From: Bacillota bacterium
GTDB taxonomy: Bacteria; Bacillota; Clostridia; Lachnospirales; Lachnospiraceae
Length of the DNA stretch: 64,000 nt
Assembly (NCBI GenBank): GCA_023414355.1
Contig: JAEZOB010000040.1
Span: 186,001 to 250,000, forward strand
Reading direction: 5' to 3'
Shown: piece after piece, positions 1 through 9,465 of the stretch
How the letters are laid out: each line of letters starts with the position of its first letter
How positions within the stretch are numbered: position 1 is the first letter of the stretch
Position numbers and translations under genes: made by a program
Notes under the pieces: generated by a model
The model's input: the letters and a program-made list of their open reading frames with translations, nothing else
Told to the model about the DNA's origin: nothing
Databases searched by the model: none

Positions 1-3
1 AAT

Positions 4-984
4 GTGACGCAGGATAACAGTAACAACAAGGTTCTGTTACCGGGGCTGAAATTATACACTGGTGCGCCTTCTCTGATCGGTTGTATCAAATCAAGTCTTC
101 ATTATATTGGTATCTATGTATCCCTGGGATGGATTTCAGCGCCATATGCATTCATGTTAAATATTAACGATACAGTATCTATGAAAGGTCCTGAATTTTG
201 GAATGATCAAGGATGTTTTCTATCACACATAGGAAATTGTGGCGGAATAATTGAGACCCTAAGTGGCTGGAAAGGTGAGAAGGATATATCTGATAAAAGA
301 AGTACTGCTTGGATATCAATCAGAAATGCAATTAATAAGGGCTTACCCTGCTATGTATGGGAGCTGGATAAGCCTCAGTATTATCTGGTCGCTGGTTATG
401 ACGACTTAGGATATTATTATTTTGATAACGATTCCGGAAATATTGCCGGTCCTTTCCCGTATGAGGCATTGGGAAATAGCGATTGGGGTATCCTTGAAAT
501 ACATATTATCCATCCAGGCAGTATCTCAGATAATTTAAAATCAGTAAAAGATATCTTTGAATATGCGATTACGATCGGTAACCCGGTACTATATCGCCCA
601 AATGACGGCTATACCATGGGGATTGAAGCTTACCCAGTATGGTGGAATGCTATAGCTGATAATACCGCTGAATATTACGGTTGTGCTTACAATGCTGCCT
701 TCTGGTCACATTGTAAATCCATGGCGGCATCCTTTCTCCTTGAGGCTAAGCTGCGGATCGGGATTATGGAGGAGCTGTTTGATGATGCAATTCACTGCTA
801 CCAAAACTGCGCCAGATCCTTAAAAAAAATGACAGAAGTATATCCTCTTATTCATGGAGTTTCAGAAGTTACAAGCGAGCATAAGGATGCTGCAATTCAT
901 TTGCTTCAAAAAGCCTACAGACAAGAACAAAGTGGATTAAATTGTATAAAGAATATTCTAAATGAAATTTATAAGCTATGGTAG
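4..984 (+). CDS. BtrH-like / C39-like papain-fold protein, possibly 5'-truncated
   Basis: A protein of about 326 residues. The first third has the look of the BtrH N-terminal (butirosin biosynthesis H) / C39-like papain fold: an early Cys in GCIKSSLHY (residue ~27), an NCGG motif near residue 78, and a YYLVAGYDDLGYYYFDN stretch near 125-142 like the His/Asp half of that fold. The His is missing there, so catalysis is doubtful. The C-terminal half is helical and Trp/Tyr-rich, with no family I recognise. The GTG at position 4 is the first in-frame start in the window, but no ribosome binding site can be seen before it, so the true start may lie to the left. It converges on the next gene across a strong hairpin terminator. 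Family placement is tentative; function unknown. Confidence 0.6.
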   Translation: MTQDNSNNKVLLPGLKLYTGAPSLIGCIKSSLHYIGIYVSLGWISAPYAFMLNINDTVSMKGPEFWNDQGCFLSHIGNCGGIIETLSGWKGEKDISDKRSTAWISIRNAINKGLPCYVWELDKPQYYLVAGYDDLGYYYFDNDSGNIAGPFPYEALGNSDWGILEIHIIHPGSISDNLKSVKDIFEYAITIGNPVLYRPNDGYTMGIEAYPVWWNAIADNTAEYYGCAYNAAFWSHCKSMAASFLLEAKLRIGIMEELFDDAIHCYQNCARSLKKMTEVYPLIHGVSEVTSEHKDAAIHLLQKAYRQEQSGLNCIKNILNEIYKLW

Positions 985-1050
985 ATCCTATTATATTGAA
1001 AATGTCTTTCTGTTAGGATTAAAGAAAGATACACTATAACTGATTTAAGT

Positions 1051-1104
1051 AAAAACACCCCTGCAACCATCTTCACATCATAAAATGGTTGCAGGGGTGT
1101 TTTT
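1051..1104. terminator. bidirectional intrinsic terminator
   Basis: A perfect 19-bp inverted repeat (1051-1069 and 1086-1104) has the core ACACCCCTGCAACCA, a 16-nt loop, and an A-run on the left matched by a T-run on the right. It can therefore terminate transcripts from both sides. It lies between the convergent genes ending at 984 (+) and 1134 (-). Confidence 0.9.
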
Positions 1105-1133
1105 ATCGACCACTTGCGTCTACGACGGTACTA

Positions 1134-2258
1134 TTATTTTGATTTCACAGAAAATACACCTGCATTCTTGTTTTCGATTCTAAACTTGACCTTGGCATCT
1201 CCTACCGTGGTCCATGAAGTTTTACTTATTACAGAGGAGTCATTTTGCCAGGTTGTATAAATAGCATCATACAATTGATCCGGTGTACTTGAAATTGCCG
1301 TACAGTATAAATGCAGGATACTTTTTAACACTTCGGAATAATCTATATAACCGGTTGACGGTCTGCTGAGAGAACCTGAAATATAGATTTCATAGTGATC
1401 GAATTCCTTATATAAGCGTAGGGTGACAATCGTAGCGTTAGCGTTTACCTCGGCAACGATTGCGTTATCAGATACCTTTATTCCCGTATAATCGCAGGAA
1501 GGACCCTCCATACTACTTGCCAGTACTGTATTTAATAAAGTCGCGCTATATGTATTAAGTGCATCTTCAAATGGTGTATTTCCCGTAACATCAGAGCTCC
1601 AATGACCTGTTGGATCAGTAAGAGGTCCTTTGGCAAAGCTTGATAGCTTAGGAAAATCGATTGGTTCTATATGCACAATTGGATATTTGTTATAGGTTGT
1701 CCATGGTTTACCGTTAGCGTCATATATTGATGAGGTATCCGGTAGTGATTTTGGCCATTTAATCGTGCTAAAGCATAATACCATAGCATAATTTTTAAAA
1801 TCGGTAAAATTAATATGTTCTGTAAAATGCCTGTAGTGAATTAATTTGTACATTGTCTCACAATATATTAAGGAGACATCACCAAAAGCATCATCTGTGA
1901 TATAAGCGTCTTTGTAAGCAGTCAAGGTAACTGTTGTCTTCCCATCATAGTATTTATATTTCCTGGAGTTTAAGGTATAAATTAATTTCTCTTTTCCGCT
2001 GCTGATTGTTAGTGTATTTGAAGTTCTTTTGCAGGAAAAACCCAAGACCTTGCACAGATTTTCTGCTTTTAGATATGATCCCATGACCTTCGTTGATATA
2101 CATGCAAGATCTTCATATGCGGTCCACTTACCACTCTCTTTCTGTACTAATACCAACTCAGGCTTATATTTTTCTTCTGCATATGCACTGCGAGGAAATG
2201 CATTAATTGATATAAAAGAAATCACAGTTACCAGTAATAACGATATCCACTTTTTCAT
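1134..2258 (-). CDS. secreted protein, copper-amine-oxidase-N-like domain paralogue (short)
   Basis: A 374-residue exported protein. It has a classic signal peptide (MKKW, hydrophobic core, SAYA cleavage site near residue 27). Residues ~30-160 hold one copy of a beta-rich repeat (LVLVQKESGKWTAYEDL ... LGFSCKRTSNTLTISSGKEKL) resembling the copper-amine-oxidase-like N-terminal domain common in clostridial surface proteins. Residues ~200-374 form a second domain (DFPKLSSFAKGPLTD ... WTTVGDAKVKFR). Both domains are shared with the protein encoded just upstream, so the pair arose by duplication. The gap is 88 bp and both run on the minus strand, so co-transcription is likely. The start is supported by an AGGATGG box. 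Molecular role unknown; a cell-surface or wall-associated location is inferred. Confidence 0.7.
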   Translation of the reverse strand: MKKWISLLLVTVISFISINAFPRSAYAEEKYKPELVLVQKESGKWTAYEDLACISTKVMGSYLKAENLCKVLGFSCKRTSNTLTISSGKEKLIYTLNSRKYKYYDGKTTVTLTAYKDAYITDDAFGDVSLIYCETMYKLIHYRHFTEHINFTDFKNYAMVLCFSTIKWPKSLPDTSSIYDANGKPWTTYNKYPIVHIEPIDFPKLSSFAKGPLTDPTGHWSSDVTGNTPFEDALNTYSATLLNTVLASSMEGPSCDYTGIKVSDNAIVAEVNANATIVTLRLYKEFDHYEIYISGSLSRPSTGYIDYSEVLKSILHLYCTAISSTPDQLYDAIYTTWQNDSSVISKTSWTTVGDAKVKFRIENKNAGVFSVKSK

Positions 2259-2346
2259 GTTACCATCCTATTCTTTTGTTTTATAGTGAAAGGCTTTATT
2301 GTATATAAATGATGTTGTATTCATCTGCAGCAAATGATCTGAAGGA

Positions 2347-3939
2347 TTACTTCTCTTTGATCATATATACCCCGGCATGATTTTCTGAACGGTACTTAAC
2401 CTTGCAGTCTCCGACTGTTACCCAAGTAGACTTATTAATTCCGTAGGTTTCATCTTCCTCCCAACTATTATATAGCGCATAATTAAGTTCCTCCGGAGTA
2501 CTCGATATAATTGCACAGAATAATTTCAGTACATTCTGGCCGACGTTGGAATAATCCGGTTGACGTTTGTTGGGATTTTTACTAAGTCTTGTAGAAAGAT
2601 ATATTTCATAATGGTCATCTTCTTTGCTTAATCTCATGGCTGACATTGTAATATCGCCATTGATCACGGCAAGTATGGCATGATCTAAAACAGCCATTTG
2701 TGCGATATCGCCTGCATTATCTTCTATTTCCATATCAATAATGTTCTTTCTCATATAAAGGGAATACTCATCCAAAGCATACTCCATAGGTCGGTAGCCA
2801 TACTCCCATAAATCGTGACCCCAGTTCGAATCCTTTAATGCGGAAGAGGCAAAGCTCGATAATTTGGGGATATCAACTGTGCCAATCGTAATAAACTCAT
2901 TATACTTGGGATAAGCTTTTGCCTTTACTATTTCGTTACTATTTGGGACACCGGTTATTTTTCCGGCCAGACTATAACAAATGACACCGTTGTATCCCTT
3001 GCTTTTATAATCCGTAGCCTGGTCCCCGGTATAGTATTCAACATGAGCAAGATGATTGAACGTCAAATAATGAACCATATCAAGACCTTCCGGCCATTTG
3101 ATATACATTGCCTCGGGTGCATCCTTTGTTGTTTTGGAACTATCGTCCGATTGCTTAAATTCCCTTGCCCCTCTTGTTAAGTACAGTGATTTTAAGCCAT
3201 TTGATATTGTTAATGTAGTCTGCCCAGTATAGGTAAAATATTCGTGACTTAATCCCAGCTCTTTTGCGACACCCAAAGCATTAACCATTACTTCGCCGTT
3301 ATCAGATATCGCAGATAAATTATCATAATAAGTCCAAGGACCGTTTTTTTTCTTCTGTATCAATACCTGCGGAGCATTCTTATAATTTTGTGCTTCAGAG
3401 GAGAACATCAAAGACCCGTCAGCCGTATAGATATTCTTCAGATCAGGGAAGCGGTTAATATTGCCGACCGTGCTGTAGCATACAACTCCTGCATATCCGT
3501 AAATACCATAATCCTCGGCCTGGGTTCTGGTATAATACTGAACTTGCACTGATAGATAGTATAGGAGAGCATAGTAAAATGAACCATCATTATTAGATAC
3601 CGGAGGATATTTCTTAACACTTTTATTACCGTCCGTATAAATGCAAGTGGTTCTATTATCCTTAAATGACAGAGACTGATTGCCATTGCTTATTTCATAA
3701 CTTTCTATTGTTCCCTTATAGGTTAACCCTAGTGCTTTGCTAATAGCTTTTGCATTTACCTGCGCACCGCCTTTGGAATATGCTTTTGCCATATCCTCAT
3801 GGGCAATCCAAGGACCGTCTTTTTCGCTAAGAGTCAATACCAGGTACCCTTTGTCCTTCGCTTGTACTGACACAGGAAAGCCAACTGCGCTAAAAATAAG
3901 TATTAATGCCATGAAAACTCCCAAGAAACGTTTTTTCAT
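2347..3939 (-). CDS. secreted protein, copper-amine-oxidase-N-like domain paralogue (two repeats)
   Basis: A 530-residue exported protein with a signal peptide (MKKRFLG, core FMALILIFSAVGF, VQA cleavage near residue 27). It carries two successive copies of the repeat that its neighbour has once: residues ~30-185 (LVLTLSEKDGPWIAHEDM ... SNGNQSLSF) and ~190-340 (VLIQKKKNGPWTYYDNL ... SNGLKSLYL). Each copy ends in a similar G[IY]CYS.. segment. The C-terminal ~180 residues (VDIPKLSSFASSALKDS ... TWVTVGDCKVKYRSEN) match the neighbour's C-terminal domain. A GGAGGAG ribosome binding site precedes the ATG. It is the first gene of a two-gene minus-strand unit. Internal duplication plus tandem gene duplication is visible in the protein sequence; function is unknown. 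Confidence 0.7.
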   Translation of the reverse strand: MKKRFLGVFMALILIFSAVGFPVSVQAKDKGYLVLTLSEKDGPWIAHEDMAKAYSKGGAQVNAKAISKALGLTYKGTIESYEISNGNQSLSFKDNRTTCIYTDGNKSVKKYPPVSNNDGSFYYALLYYLSVQVQYYTRTQAEDYGIYGYAGVVCYSTVGNINRFPDLKNIYTADGSLMFSSEAQNYKNAPQVLIQKKKNGPWTYYDNLSAISDNGEVMVNALGVAKELGLSHEYFTYTGQTTLTISNGLKSLYLTRGAREFKQSDDSSKTTKDAPEAMYIKWPEGLDMVHYLTFNHLAHVEYYTGDQATDYKSKGYNGVICYSLAGKITGVPNSNEIVKAKAYPKYNEFITIGTVDIPKLSSFASSALKDSNWGHDLWEYGYRPMEYALDEYSLYMRKNIIDMEIEDNAGDIAQMAVLDHAILAVINGDITMSAMRLSKEDDHYEIYLSTRLSKNPNKRQPDYSNVGQNVLKLFCAIISSTPEELNYALYNSWEEDETYGINKSTWVTVGDCKVKYRSENHAGVYMIKEK

Positions 3940-4321
3940 CTTTCTCCTCCGTATACATAATTCTAGTAAATATAAGAATGCGTAAATTTGACACTGCCCA
4001 TATCATTATTATAGTAGTTAAACTTACCATTTTTATTATATCGAGATTCTGAAAACAAATCAACTCTTACAAAGGAGCAAATACAGTCCTGCTTTGACTC
4101 AATTTCTTGACTCTACTTAGGCAAACCAATTTATATAAAGTGAATCATGGTAAAACAATTTGGTAATATACGATATACCTGGTGTATACTAAAATTATAT
4201 TTTGAGACCATCAGTCAAAACACTTCTGTAATCAAGAGTACTATGGTATAATTCATAGTATATGTTCTGTAACTTTATGATTCGTTTTAGCTAAAACGTT
4301 TACTAATTATGAGGTGAAAAG
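3940..4321. other. intergenic region between divergent genes (promoters)
   Basis: This 382-bp AT-rich region contains no gene. Candidate promoter pieces on the plus strand are TTGACA at 3988 with a TATAGT 16 bp later, and a TATACT at 4185-4190 inside the imperfect palindrome TATACCTGGTGTATA. The second is nearer the kinase gene. Just before the kinase is a GAGGTG ribosome binding site (4311-4316). Neither promoter is certain. Confidence 0.4.
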
Positions 4322-6172
4322 GTGAACTATTTCAAAAAGAATAAGAAGCAACATATCATTAATCATCTATTACTGTTTATTCGTAATTCTCATATTCAAT
4401 CTCGACTGATGGTAGCGTTTATCGTACTCTCATTTATCCCTTCCTTAATTACAGGTGCCTTGTCTTATGATAAATCAAGCCAGGCAATAAAAACAAAAAT
4501 TAGCACTTATTCCACAGATCTCTTGGCGCAAATACGGCAAAATGTTAGTCGAGAGTTATTGCGTTTGGAATATGACAGTATAGAGATTATGTTCATGAGT
4601 GATGTTCAAAGTGCCTTACTACATTATGATGAGTTAAGTGAATGGGACAAAATGACATTAGAATTGAAGCTGAGAGATAAATTGGTTAACAAATTTAGCT
4701 TCTTACATGACGTTTCCGATGTTGTTCTCTATACGAATAAGCTGGACAAGATTGTTGCATATGGAAGCACGGGTTCTAATGTTTTGAACTATCAGGAGAG
4801 TTATATGAATGAGCTTCTCAAGGATTGTGATGAGTTGAAAGGAGCACCTGTGTGGAGACCCAGTAATATTCATGATGAAGTTCATTTTATCAATCTGTTG
4901 GTCAATAAAAATGATAACCGGGAAGGCGTTAATCTGGCGCGAACAGTAAGAGATATGGAGAGTGGTGAACCCATAGGCTATATTCTTATCCGGACGAATG
5001 AGCGATATCTCTCGAAGATATATGAAACTATTGATGCCCATAAACAGAAAGTATTTATTGTCTCTGATGCGGGTACGATTGCTTCCAGTAATACGCCTGA
5101 TTTAATTACAGGTGAAGCCTATCAGGATCAGGAATTGATGAAAGCGATACAAAATAGTATAGAAAAAGGCAAGAATTCCTTCAATTATACCCTTGATCAG
5201 AAATATTTGGCAGTTTTTTCAAAGGCGGAACAAGCAGATTGGTACATCGTCGGGCTGATACCCTATGCCTATTTAAATGAGGAATCCCGGCGCATTGGTA
5301 TCTTTTCGATTGCTGTTGGCCTCATTTGTTTTCTGCTTTCCATTCTACTCTCCTTAATTATCTCGAGAAGCATATCTGTACCACTTAAAAATATGGTACA
5401 TACCATGCAATTGGTTAAGGAGGGTGACTTGTCAGTAGTCATAGAGGATCAGAGTCAAGATGAATTGTCTGAGGTCGCCAATCATTTTGACGAGATGCTA
5501 AAAGAAATAAAGGACTTACTTGAAACAACGAAGATTCAAGAAAAAGAGAAAAGGAAGGCGGAGCTTTTAGCATTACAGGCTCAGATTAATCCTCATTTTA
5601 TCTCGAATACGCTGAATAGCATCAAATGGATGGCCAGCATTCAGGGAGCGGAGAATATTGAAAAACTGATTTACTCCTTGATTCAAATGCTCAACGCAAG
5701 TATTGGTAAAAATGATAAGAGTATTACTCTGGAAGAAGAGCTTGAATATCTAAAAAACTACATCGTGATTCAAGAATTTCGATATTATGATAAGTTTAAA
5801 GTGAAGTTTGATATTGATGAGGAGACACTTCATTTCAAATTACTGCGCTTCTTATTACAACCGATTCTGGAGAATGCGATCATTCATGGCATTGAGCCGC
5901 TGGAGGGTCAAGGCTTTATCTTAATAAAAGCATTCCGTGATGGCGAGGATTTTAAAATAACCGTTACCGATAACGGAGTTGGATTTACCCAGAAACGAAT
6001 GAACGAGGTTCTTCAGGAGCCAACAAAAAAAGTTGATGGCTTTTGTGGAATAGGGATATCAAATGTAAATGACCGTATAAAAATGGTTTATGGTGATCGT
6101 TATGGGGTCAAGATACAAAGCTTCGAAAATATTTATACTACCATTGAAATTAGTTTACCCATCCAGGAATAA
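4322..6172 (+). CDS. YesM-family sensor histidine kinase
   Basis: A membrane sensor kinase of 616 residues. TM1 lies near residues 29-48, followed by a ~270-residue extracytoplasmic Cache-like sensor region, TM2 near 325-348, and a HAMP linker ~345-400. The cytoplasmic core belongs to the His_kinase family of YesM: phospho-acceptor H425 in INPHFISNTLNS (the family usually has NPHFLFNTL) and a HATPase_c domain with LENAIIHGIEP and DNGVGF. The start is GTG with GAGGTG five bases upstream. The response regulator gene follows with its ribosome binding site 8 bp after the stop. In this family the kinase senses extracellular sugar, often with help from the binding protein, and controls the adjacent ABC importer; here that importer directly follows. 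Confidence 0.9.
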   Translation: MNYFKKNKKQHIINHLLLFIRNSHIQSRLMVAFIVLSFIPSLITGALSYDKSSQAIKTKISTYSTDLLAQIRQNVSRELLRLEYDSIEIMFMSDVQSALLHYDELSEWDKMTLELKLRDKLVNKFSFLHDVSDVVLYTNKLDKIVAYGSTGSNVLNYQESYMNELLKDCDELKGAPVWRPSNIHDEVHFINLLVNKNDNREGVNLARTVRDMESGEPIGYILIRTNERYLSKIYETIDAHKQKVFIVSDAGTIASSNTPDLITGEAYQDQELMKAIQNSIEKGKNSFNYTLDQKYLAVFSKAEQADWYIVGLIPYAYLNEESRRIGIFSIAVGLICFLLSILLSLIISRSISVPLKNMVHTMQLVKEGDLSVVIEDQSQDELSEVANHFDEMLKEIKDLLETTKIQEKEKRKAELLALQAQINPHFISNTLNSIKWMASIQGAENIEKLIYSLIQMLNASIGKNDKSITLEEELEYLKNYIVIQEFRYYDKFKVKFDIDEETLHFKLLRFLLQPILENAIIHGIEPLEGQGFILIKAFRDGEDFKITVTDNGVGFTQKRMNEVLQEPTKKVDGFCGIGISNVNDRIKMVYGDRYGVKIQSFENIYTTIEISLPIQE

Positions 6173-6189
6173 AAGTGATCGGAGGACCT

Positions 6190-7845
6190 ATGTTAAAAGT
6201 ATTAATAGTTGATGATGATATTTTAACCCGTATGAATATAAAGATGATGATTGAATGGGATAGGAAGGGCTTTGAAATCTGTGGTGAAGCGATCAATGGG
6301 CAAAATGGTATCGAGATGCTGGAGCTGCATAACCCGGATATCGTTCTGACGGATATGAGAATGCCGGTTATGGATGGCGTGGGACTGATTGAATGGATCA
6401 ATCAACATAAACCACAAATACAAGTCATAGCCCTAAGTGGATATGATGACTTCGATTATGTGAAGGATAGTATGAAGCTGGGAGCGATCGATTATCTTAT
6501 AAAGCATAAACTGACTTCTGAGCTGCTCCTCTCCGTGTTGGAGTTGGCTAAGGGTAGGATTATCAAAATGCAAGAAGCGATTGAAGAAAAGCATCAGATT
6601 GAAAATCAGCTTCAGCTGGCGCAAGGCCATTTATGCCAACAGTTTCTACGTGATTTATTAAACGGAGAGATCACTGAACCATTGGAAATCATGCATGGGA
6701 TTAATAATCTTCATTTGAATTTAGGAATGCTAAACAATATCGTTGTTGTGCTGGAAATTGATGATTATTCTTTCTTAAAGGATAAATTTTCTGAACTGGA
6801 GCTTAAGAAGAGAATTACAGATGTTTTTATGGAGATTGTTCAGCAAATATTAAATGAAACAAAACAGGCCTATATTGTTCATGTGGAACAAGGAAAATTC
6901 GCACTTATATTTTCGTTTGGAAAAGCGTATAGCATGCTATATGTCTATAATCAGATGTATCAAATTATAGATAGAATCAAAAGATCAATTAAGCGATACC
7001 TTAATCTAACCGCTTGTTTTGGTGTTAGCCCGGTATGTCCTACCTTACAAAAGATTAATCAGTACTATAATAAAGCAAACCTTCTCTTAGATGAAAAGTT
7101 TTATAAAGGCAAAGATCAACTATTTATGGAAGATTCAGATAAGATAATAAAGAATGAGTTTATGACTTTAACCACGGAACAGGAAAAAACAATCATCCTT
7201 TGCCTGAAAACTTTTGATGAAGAGACACTAAAAAAGACATTAGACGAGATATTTAACTGGGTCATTGAGCAGAGGGTTAATCCTAATTCAACTCACATGA
7301 TTGTGGCGGAGATTATCAACGTGGCAAGTCGAGTAGCTACGCAATTTAATATTAAAATGGATGATATATTTTCGGCCAATGATGTACCCTATAACAAAAT
7401 GCAGAAATATGATACGATCATCGATGTAAAGAATTGGATCACAGAGATATATCTAAAGCTTCTTTTACTAATGAAGCAGAATACGTTCCATAATTTAAAT
7501 TACAGCGAATACACTCAAAAGGCCATTGATTTTATACACAAGAACTATCACCGGGATATGTCATTGGAGGATACGGCTCGTCATATTAATGTCAGTAGCT
7601 CTTATTTAAGCCGAATATTTAAAGAAGAGTGTAAAGTCAGCTATATTAAGTATGTGAATCAACTGCGAGTGGAGAAGGCAAAATTATTGATTGAAAACGG
7701 AGATGTTCGTTTAAAGGATATCGTTCAACAGGTTGGCTTCCAAAATTATAATTACTTTTTTAAGGTTTTTAAAGAAAGTACCAATATGACGCCCTTGGAG
7801 TATGAAGAAATGCTGCGAAGCAAAGAACAAAAAAATAGAGTATAA
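6190..7845 (+). CDS. YesN-family response regulator, REC-AraC
   Basis: A 551-residue cytoplasmic regulator. The N-terminal receiver domain (residues 1-120) has the acidic pocket D8-D10, phospho-acceptor D55 in VLTDMRMP and the conserved K near 105. A central ~300-residue linker region follows. Residues ~450-551 are an AraC/XylS double helix-turn-helix (DMSLEDTARHINVSSSYLSRIFKEE ... IVQQVGFQNYNYFFKVFKE). I chose ATG 6190 because GGAGG at 6181-6185 sits just before it; an in-frame start at 6175 would precede that box. It pairs with the upstream YesM-type kinase. By analogy with such pairs it should activate the ABC importer/GH43 operon starting at 8008; the inverted repeat at 7966-7987 is a candidate target. 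Confidence 0.9.
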   Translation: MLKVLIVDDDILTRMNIKMMIEWDRKGFEICGEAINGQNGIEMLELHNPDIVLTDMRMPVMDGVGLIEWINQHKPQIQVIALSGYDDFDYVKDSMKLGAIDYLIKHKLTSELLLSVLELAKGRIIKMQEAIEEKHQIENQLQLAQGHLCQQFLRDLLNGEITEPLEIMHGINNLHLNLGMLNNIVVVLEIDDYSFLKDKFSELELKKRITDVFMEIVQQILNETKQAYIVHVEQGKFALIFSFGKAYSMLYVYNQMYQIIDRIKRSIKRYLNLTACFGVSPVCPTLQKINQYYNKANLLLDEKFYKGKDQLFMEDSDKIIKNEFMTLTTEQEKTIILCLKTFDEETLKKTLDEIFNWVIEQRVNPNSTHMIVAEIINVASRVATQFNIKMDDIFSANDVPYNKMQKYDTIIDVKNWITEIYLKLLLLMKQNTFHNLNYSEYTQKAIDFIHKNYHRDMSLEDTARHINVSSSYLSRIFKEECKVSYIKYVNQLRVEKAKLLIENGDVRLKDIVQQVGFQNYNYFFKVFKESTNMTPLEYEEMLRSKEQKNRV

Positions 7846-7965
7846 GAAAAAAATATTGAGTACTAAATGCGAAGGATAATAAACATTTCTCAAGATGATA
7901 AAAAATTGTATAGTTGATGTCAAATTGTTTGAGTGTAATTGAGTAATCGTACATTATATAATTAA

Positions 7966-7987
7966 TTTGAAGTCAAGTAACTTCAAA
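7966..7987. promoter_or_regulatory. inverted repeat ahead of the ABC importer
   Basis: TTTGAAGT and ACTTCAAA form an 8-bp-arm inverted repeat around 6 bp, just before the ribosome binding site (GGGAGG, 7995-8000) of the binding-protein gene. A TATAAT lies at 7957-7962 without a good -35 box at standard spacing, as expected for an activator-dependent promoter. The role as operator or leader hairpin is inference. Confidence 0.4.
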
Positions 7988-8007
7988 AAATTATGGGAGG
8001 CTCAAAA

Positions 8008-9360
8008 ATGAAAAAAATATTTTGTTTATTCTTAGTGGCTGTATTAATTGTTGCATCTTTTACAGGTTGTGCAAATAACAAAGCAGAAGAAACCACTAAG
8101 AAGGGGACGGAGAAGGTAACTGAGAACAAAGAGACATCAAAAACTGCTTCTAAACCAACGGTATTAACCTTCTGGACATTTAATGAATTGCATACGCAAT
8201 TTTTTGATGATGCAGCTGCAACCTGGAATGCTGCAAATCCTGATCAGCAGATTGAACTGAAGACGGAGGTATATCCTTATGATGAAATGCACAATAAGTT
8301 ACTAATTGCTCTGCAATCAGGAACCGGTGCTCCGGATTTGGCAGATATTGAAATTAGTAAATTTGCGAACTATCTAAAAGGAAGCAATCCTTCCTTAGTG
8401 CCATTAAATGATGTTGTTGAACCAATAAAGGACAAACTCATTATGTCAAGAATGGATAATTATGCTAAGGACGGTAAGTATTACGGCGTTGATTATCATG
8501 TTGGTGCTACCGTAATGTATTACAACACTGAAATTCTTGGTAAAGCAGGCGTTAACATCGACGATATTAAGACCTGGGCTGATTACGTAGAAGCAGGTAA
8601 GAAGGTTGTTGCAGCTACAGGAATTCCTATGACTACAACAGAAGTTACCGAACATTGGTCATATTACCCGCTGATCAGTCAAAGAGGTTCAGATTTCTTT
8701 GCAGCGGATGGTTCCGTAATACTTGACAATCAAACCAATATTGATACATTACAATTTTTATATGATGGTCTGTATACAGACAAAATTGCTGTTCCGGCAC
8801 CCGGTGGCTTCCACCATTCAGAAGAGTACTGGGCATTCATGAATAAAGGCGGAGCTGCTTCCCTTATGATGCCGATGTGGTACATGAATAGATTCACAAA
8901 CTATATGCCCGATCTGAAAGGCAAAATTGCGATTAGACCTTTACCGGTATGGGAAGAAGGCGGAAACCGCTCTGCAGGTATGGGAGGAACAGGTACCGTT
9001 ATTACAACTCAAAGCAAAGAGCAGGATTTGGCGAAAGCTTTCTTAGCTGCAGCTAAATTATCTAAAGAGGGAAGTATTAAAACTTGGACAATACTTGGTT
9101 TTGACCCGATTCGTTGGGACGCATGGTCTGATCCTGCTATGTCTGCTGATAATGAATTTACAGCTTATTTCGGTAAGGGTATCTTCGATATGTTAGTAGA
9201 GATTAAAGATGAAATCGGACCGACACAAATTAAGGAATTATATCCGGATGCAGTTACTTTAGTTCAGAAAAATGTTGTGTTCAAATCATTACAAGAACAA
9301 AGCCAAACTCCTGAAGAGGCTTTAAAAGAAGCAGCGAACGAACTTAGAGCAAAACAGTAA
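8008..9360 (+). CDS. sugar ABC importer, extracellular substrate-binding lipoprotein
   Basis: A lipoprotein of 450 residues. The signal peptide ends in the lipobox FTGC (lipidated Cys21), followed by a Lys/Thr/Glu-rich linker and a family-1 solute-binding fold starting at ~50 (VLTFWTFNELHTQFFDDAAATWNAANP). Family-typical segments include SGTGAPDLADIE and GVDYHVGATVMYYN. It captures an oligosaccharide outside the membrane and hands it to the two permeases encoded next. ATG 8008 is preferred over 7993 because GGGAGG lies between them. A perfect 13-bp hairpin follows the gene, a common way of keeping binding-protein mRNA in excess. The substrate is unknown; the GH43 enzyme in the operon points to arabinose- or xylose-containing oligosaccharides. 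Confidence 0.9.
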   Translation: MKKIFCLFLVAVLIVASFTGCANNKAEETTKKGTEKVTENKETSKTASKPTVLTFWTFNELHTQFFDDAAATWNAANPDQQIELKTEVYPYDEMHNKLLIALQSGTGAPDLADIEISKFANYLKGSNPSLVPLNDVVEPIKDKLIMSRMDNYAKDGKYYGVDYHVGATVMYYNTEILGKAGVNIDDIKTWADYVEAGKKVVAATGIPMTTTEVTEHWSYYPLISQRGSDFFAADGSVILDNQTNIDTLQFLYDGLYTDKIAVPAPGGFHHSEEYWAFMNKGGAASLMMPMWYMNRFTNYMPDLKGKIAIRPLPVWEEGGNRSAGMGGTGTVITTQSKEQDLAKAFLAAAKLSKEGSIKTWTILGFDPIRWDAWSDPAMSADNEFTAYFGKGIFDMLVEIKDEIGPTQIKELYPDAVTLVQKNVVFKSLQEQSQTPEEALKEAANELRAKQ

Positions 9361-9409
9361 TAGAAATAGAAGACACGCTTCGCGAACGTTCTATTATCAT
9401 GAGTCAAAG

Positions 9410-9441
9410 CAGAAATTCAGCTTGAAAGAGCTGAATTTCTG
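9410..9441 (+). terminator. intercistronic hairpin after the binding-protein gene
   Basis: A perfect 13-bp stem (CAGAAATTCAGCT, 9410-9422, with its complement at 9429-9441) closes a 6-nt loop and is followed by GTATATT rather than a long T-run. Its position between the binding-protein and permease genes fits a leaky terminator or an mRNA-stabilising stem-loop. Confidence 0.7.
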
Positions 9442-9465
9442 TATATTAAGAAGGAGATGAATTGC

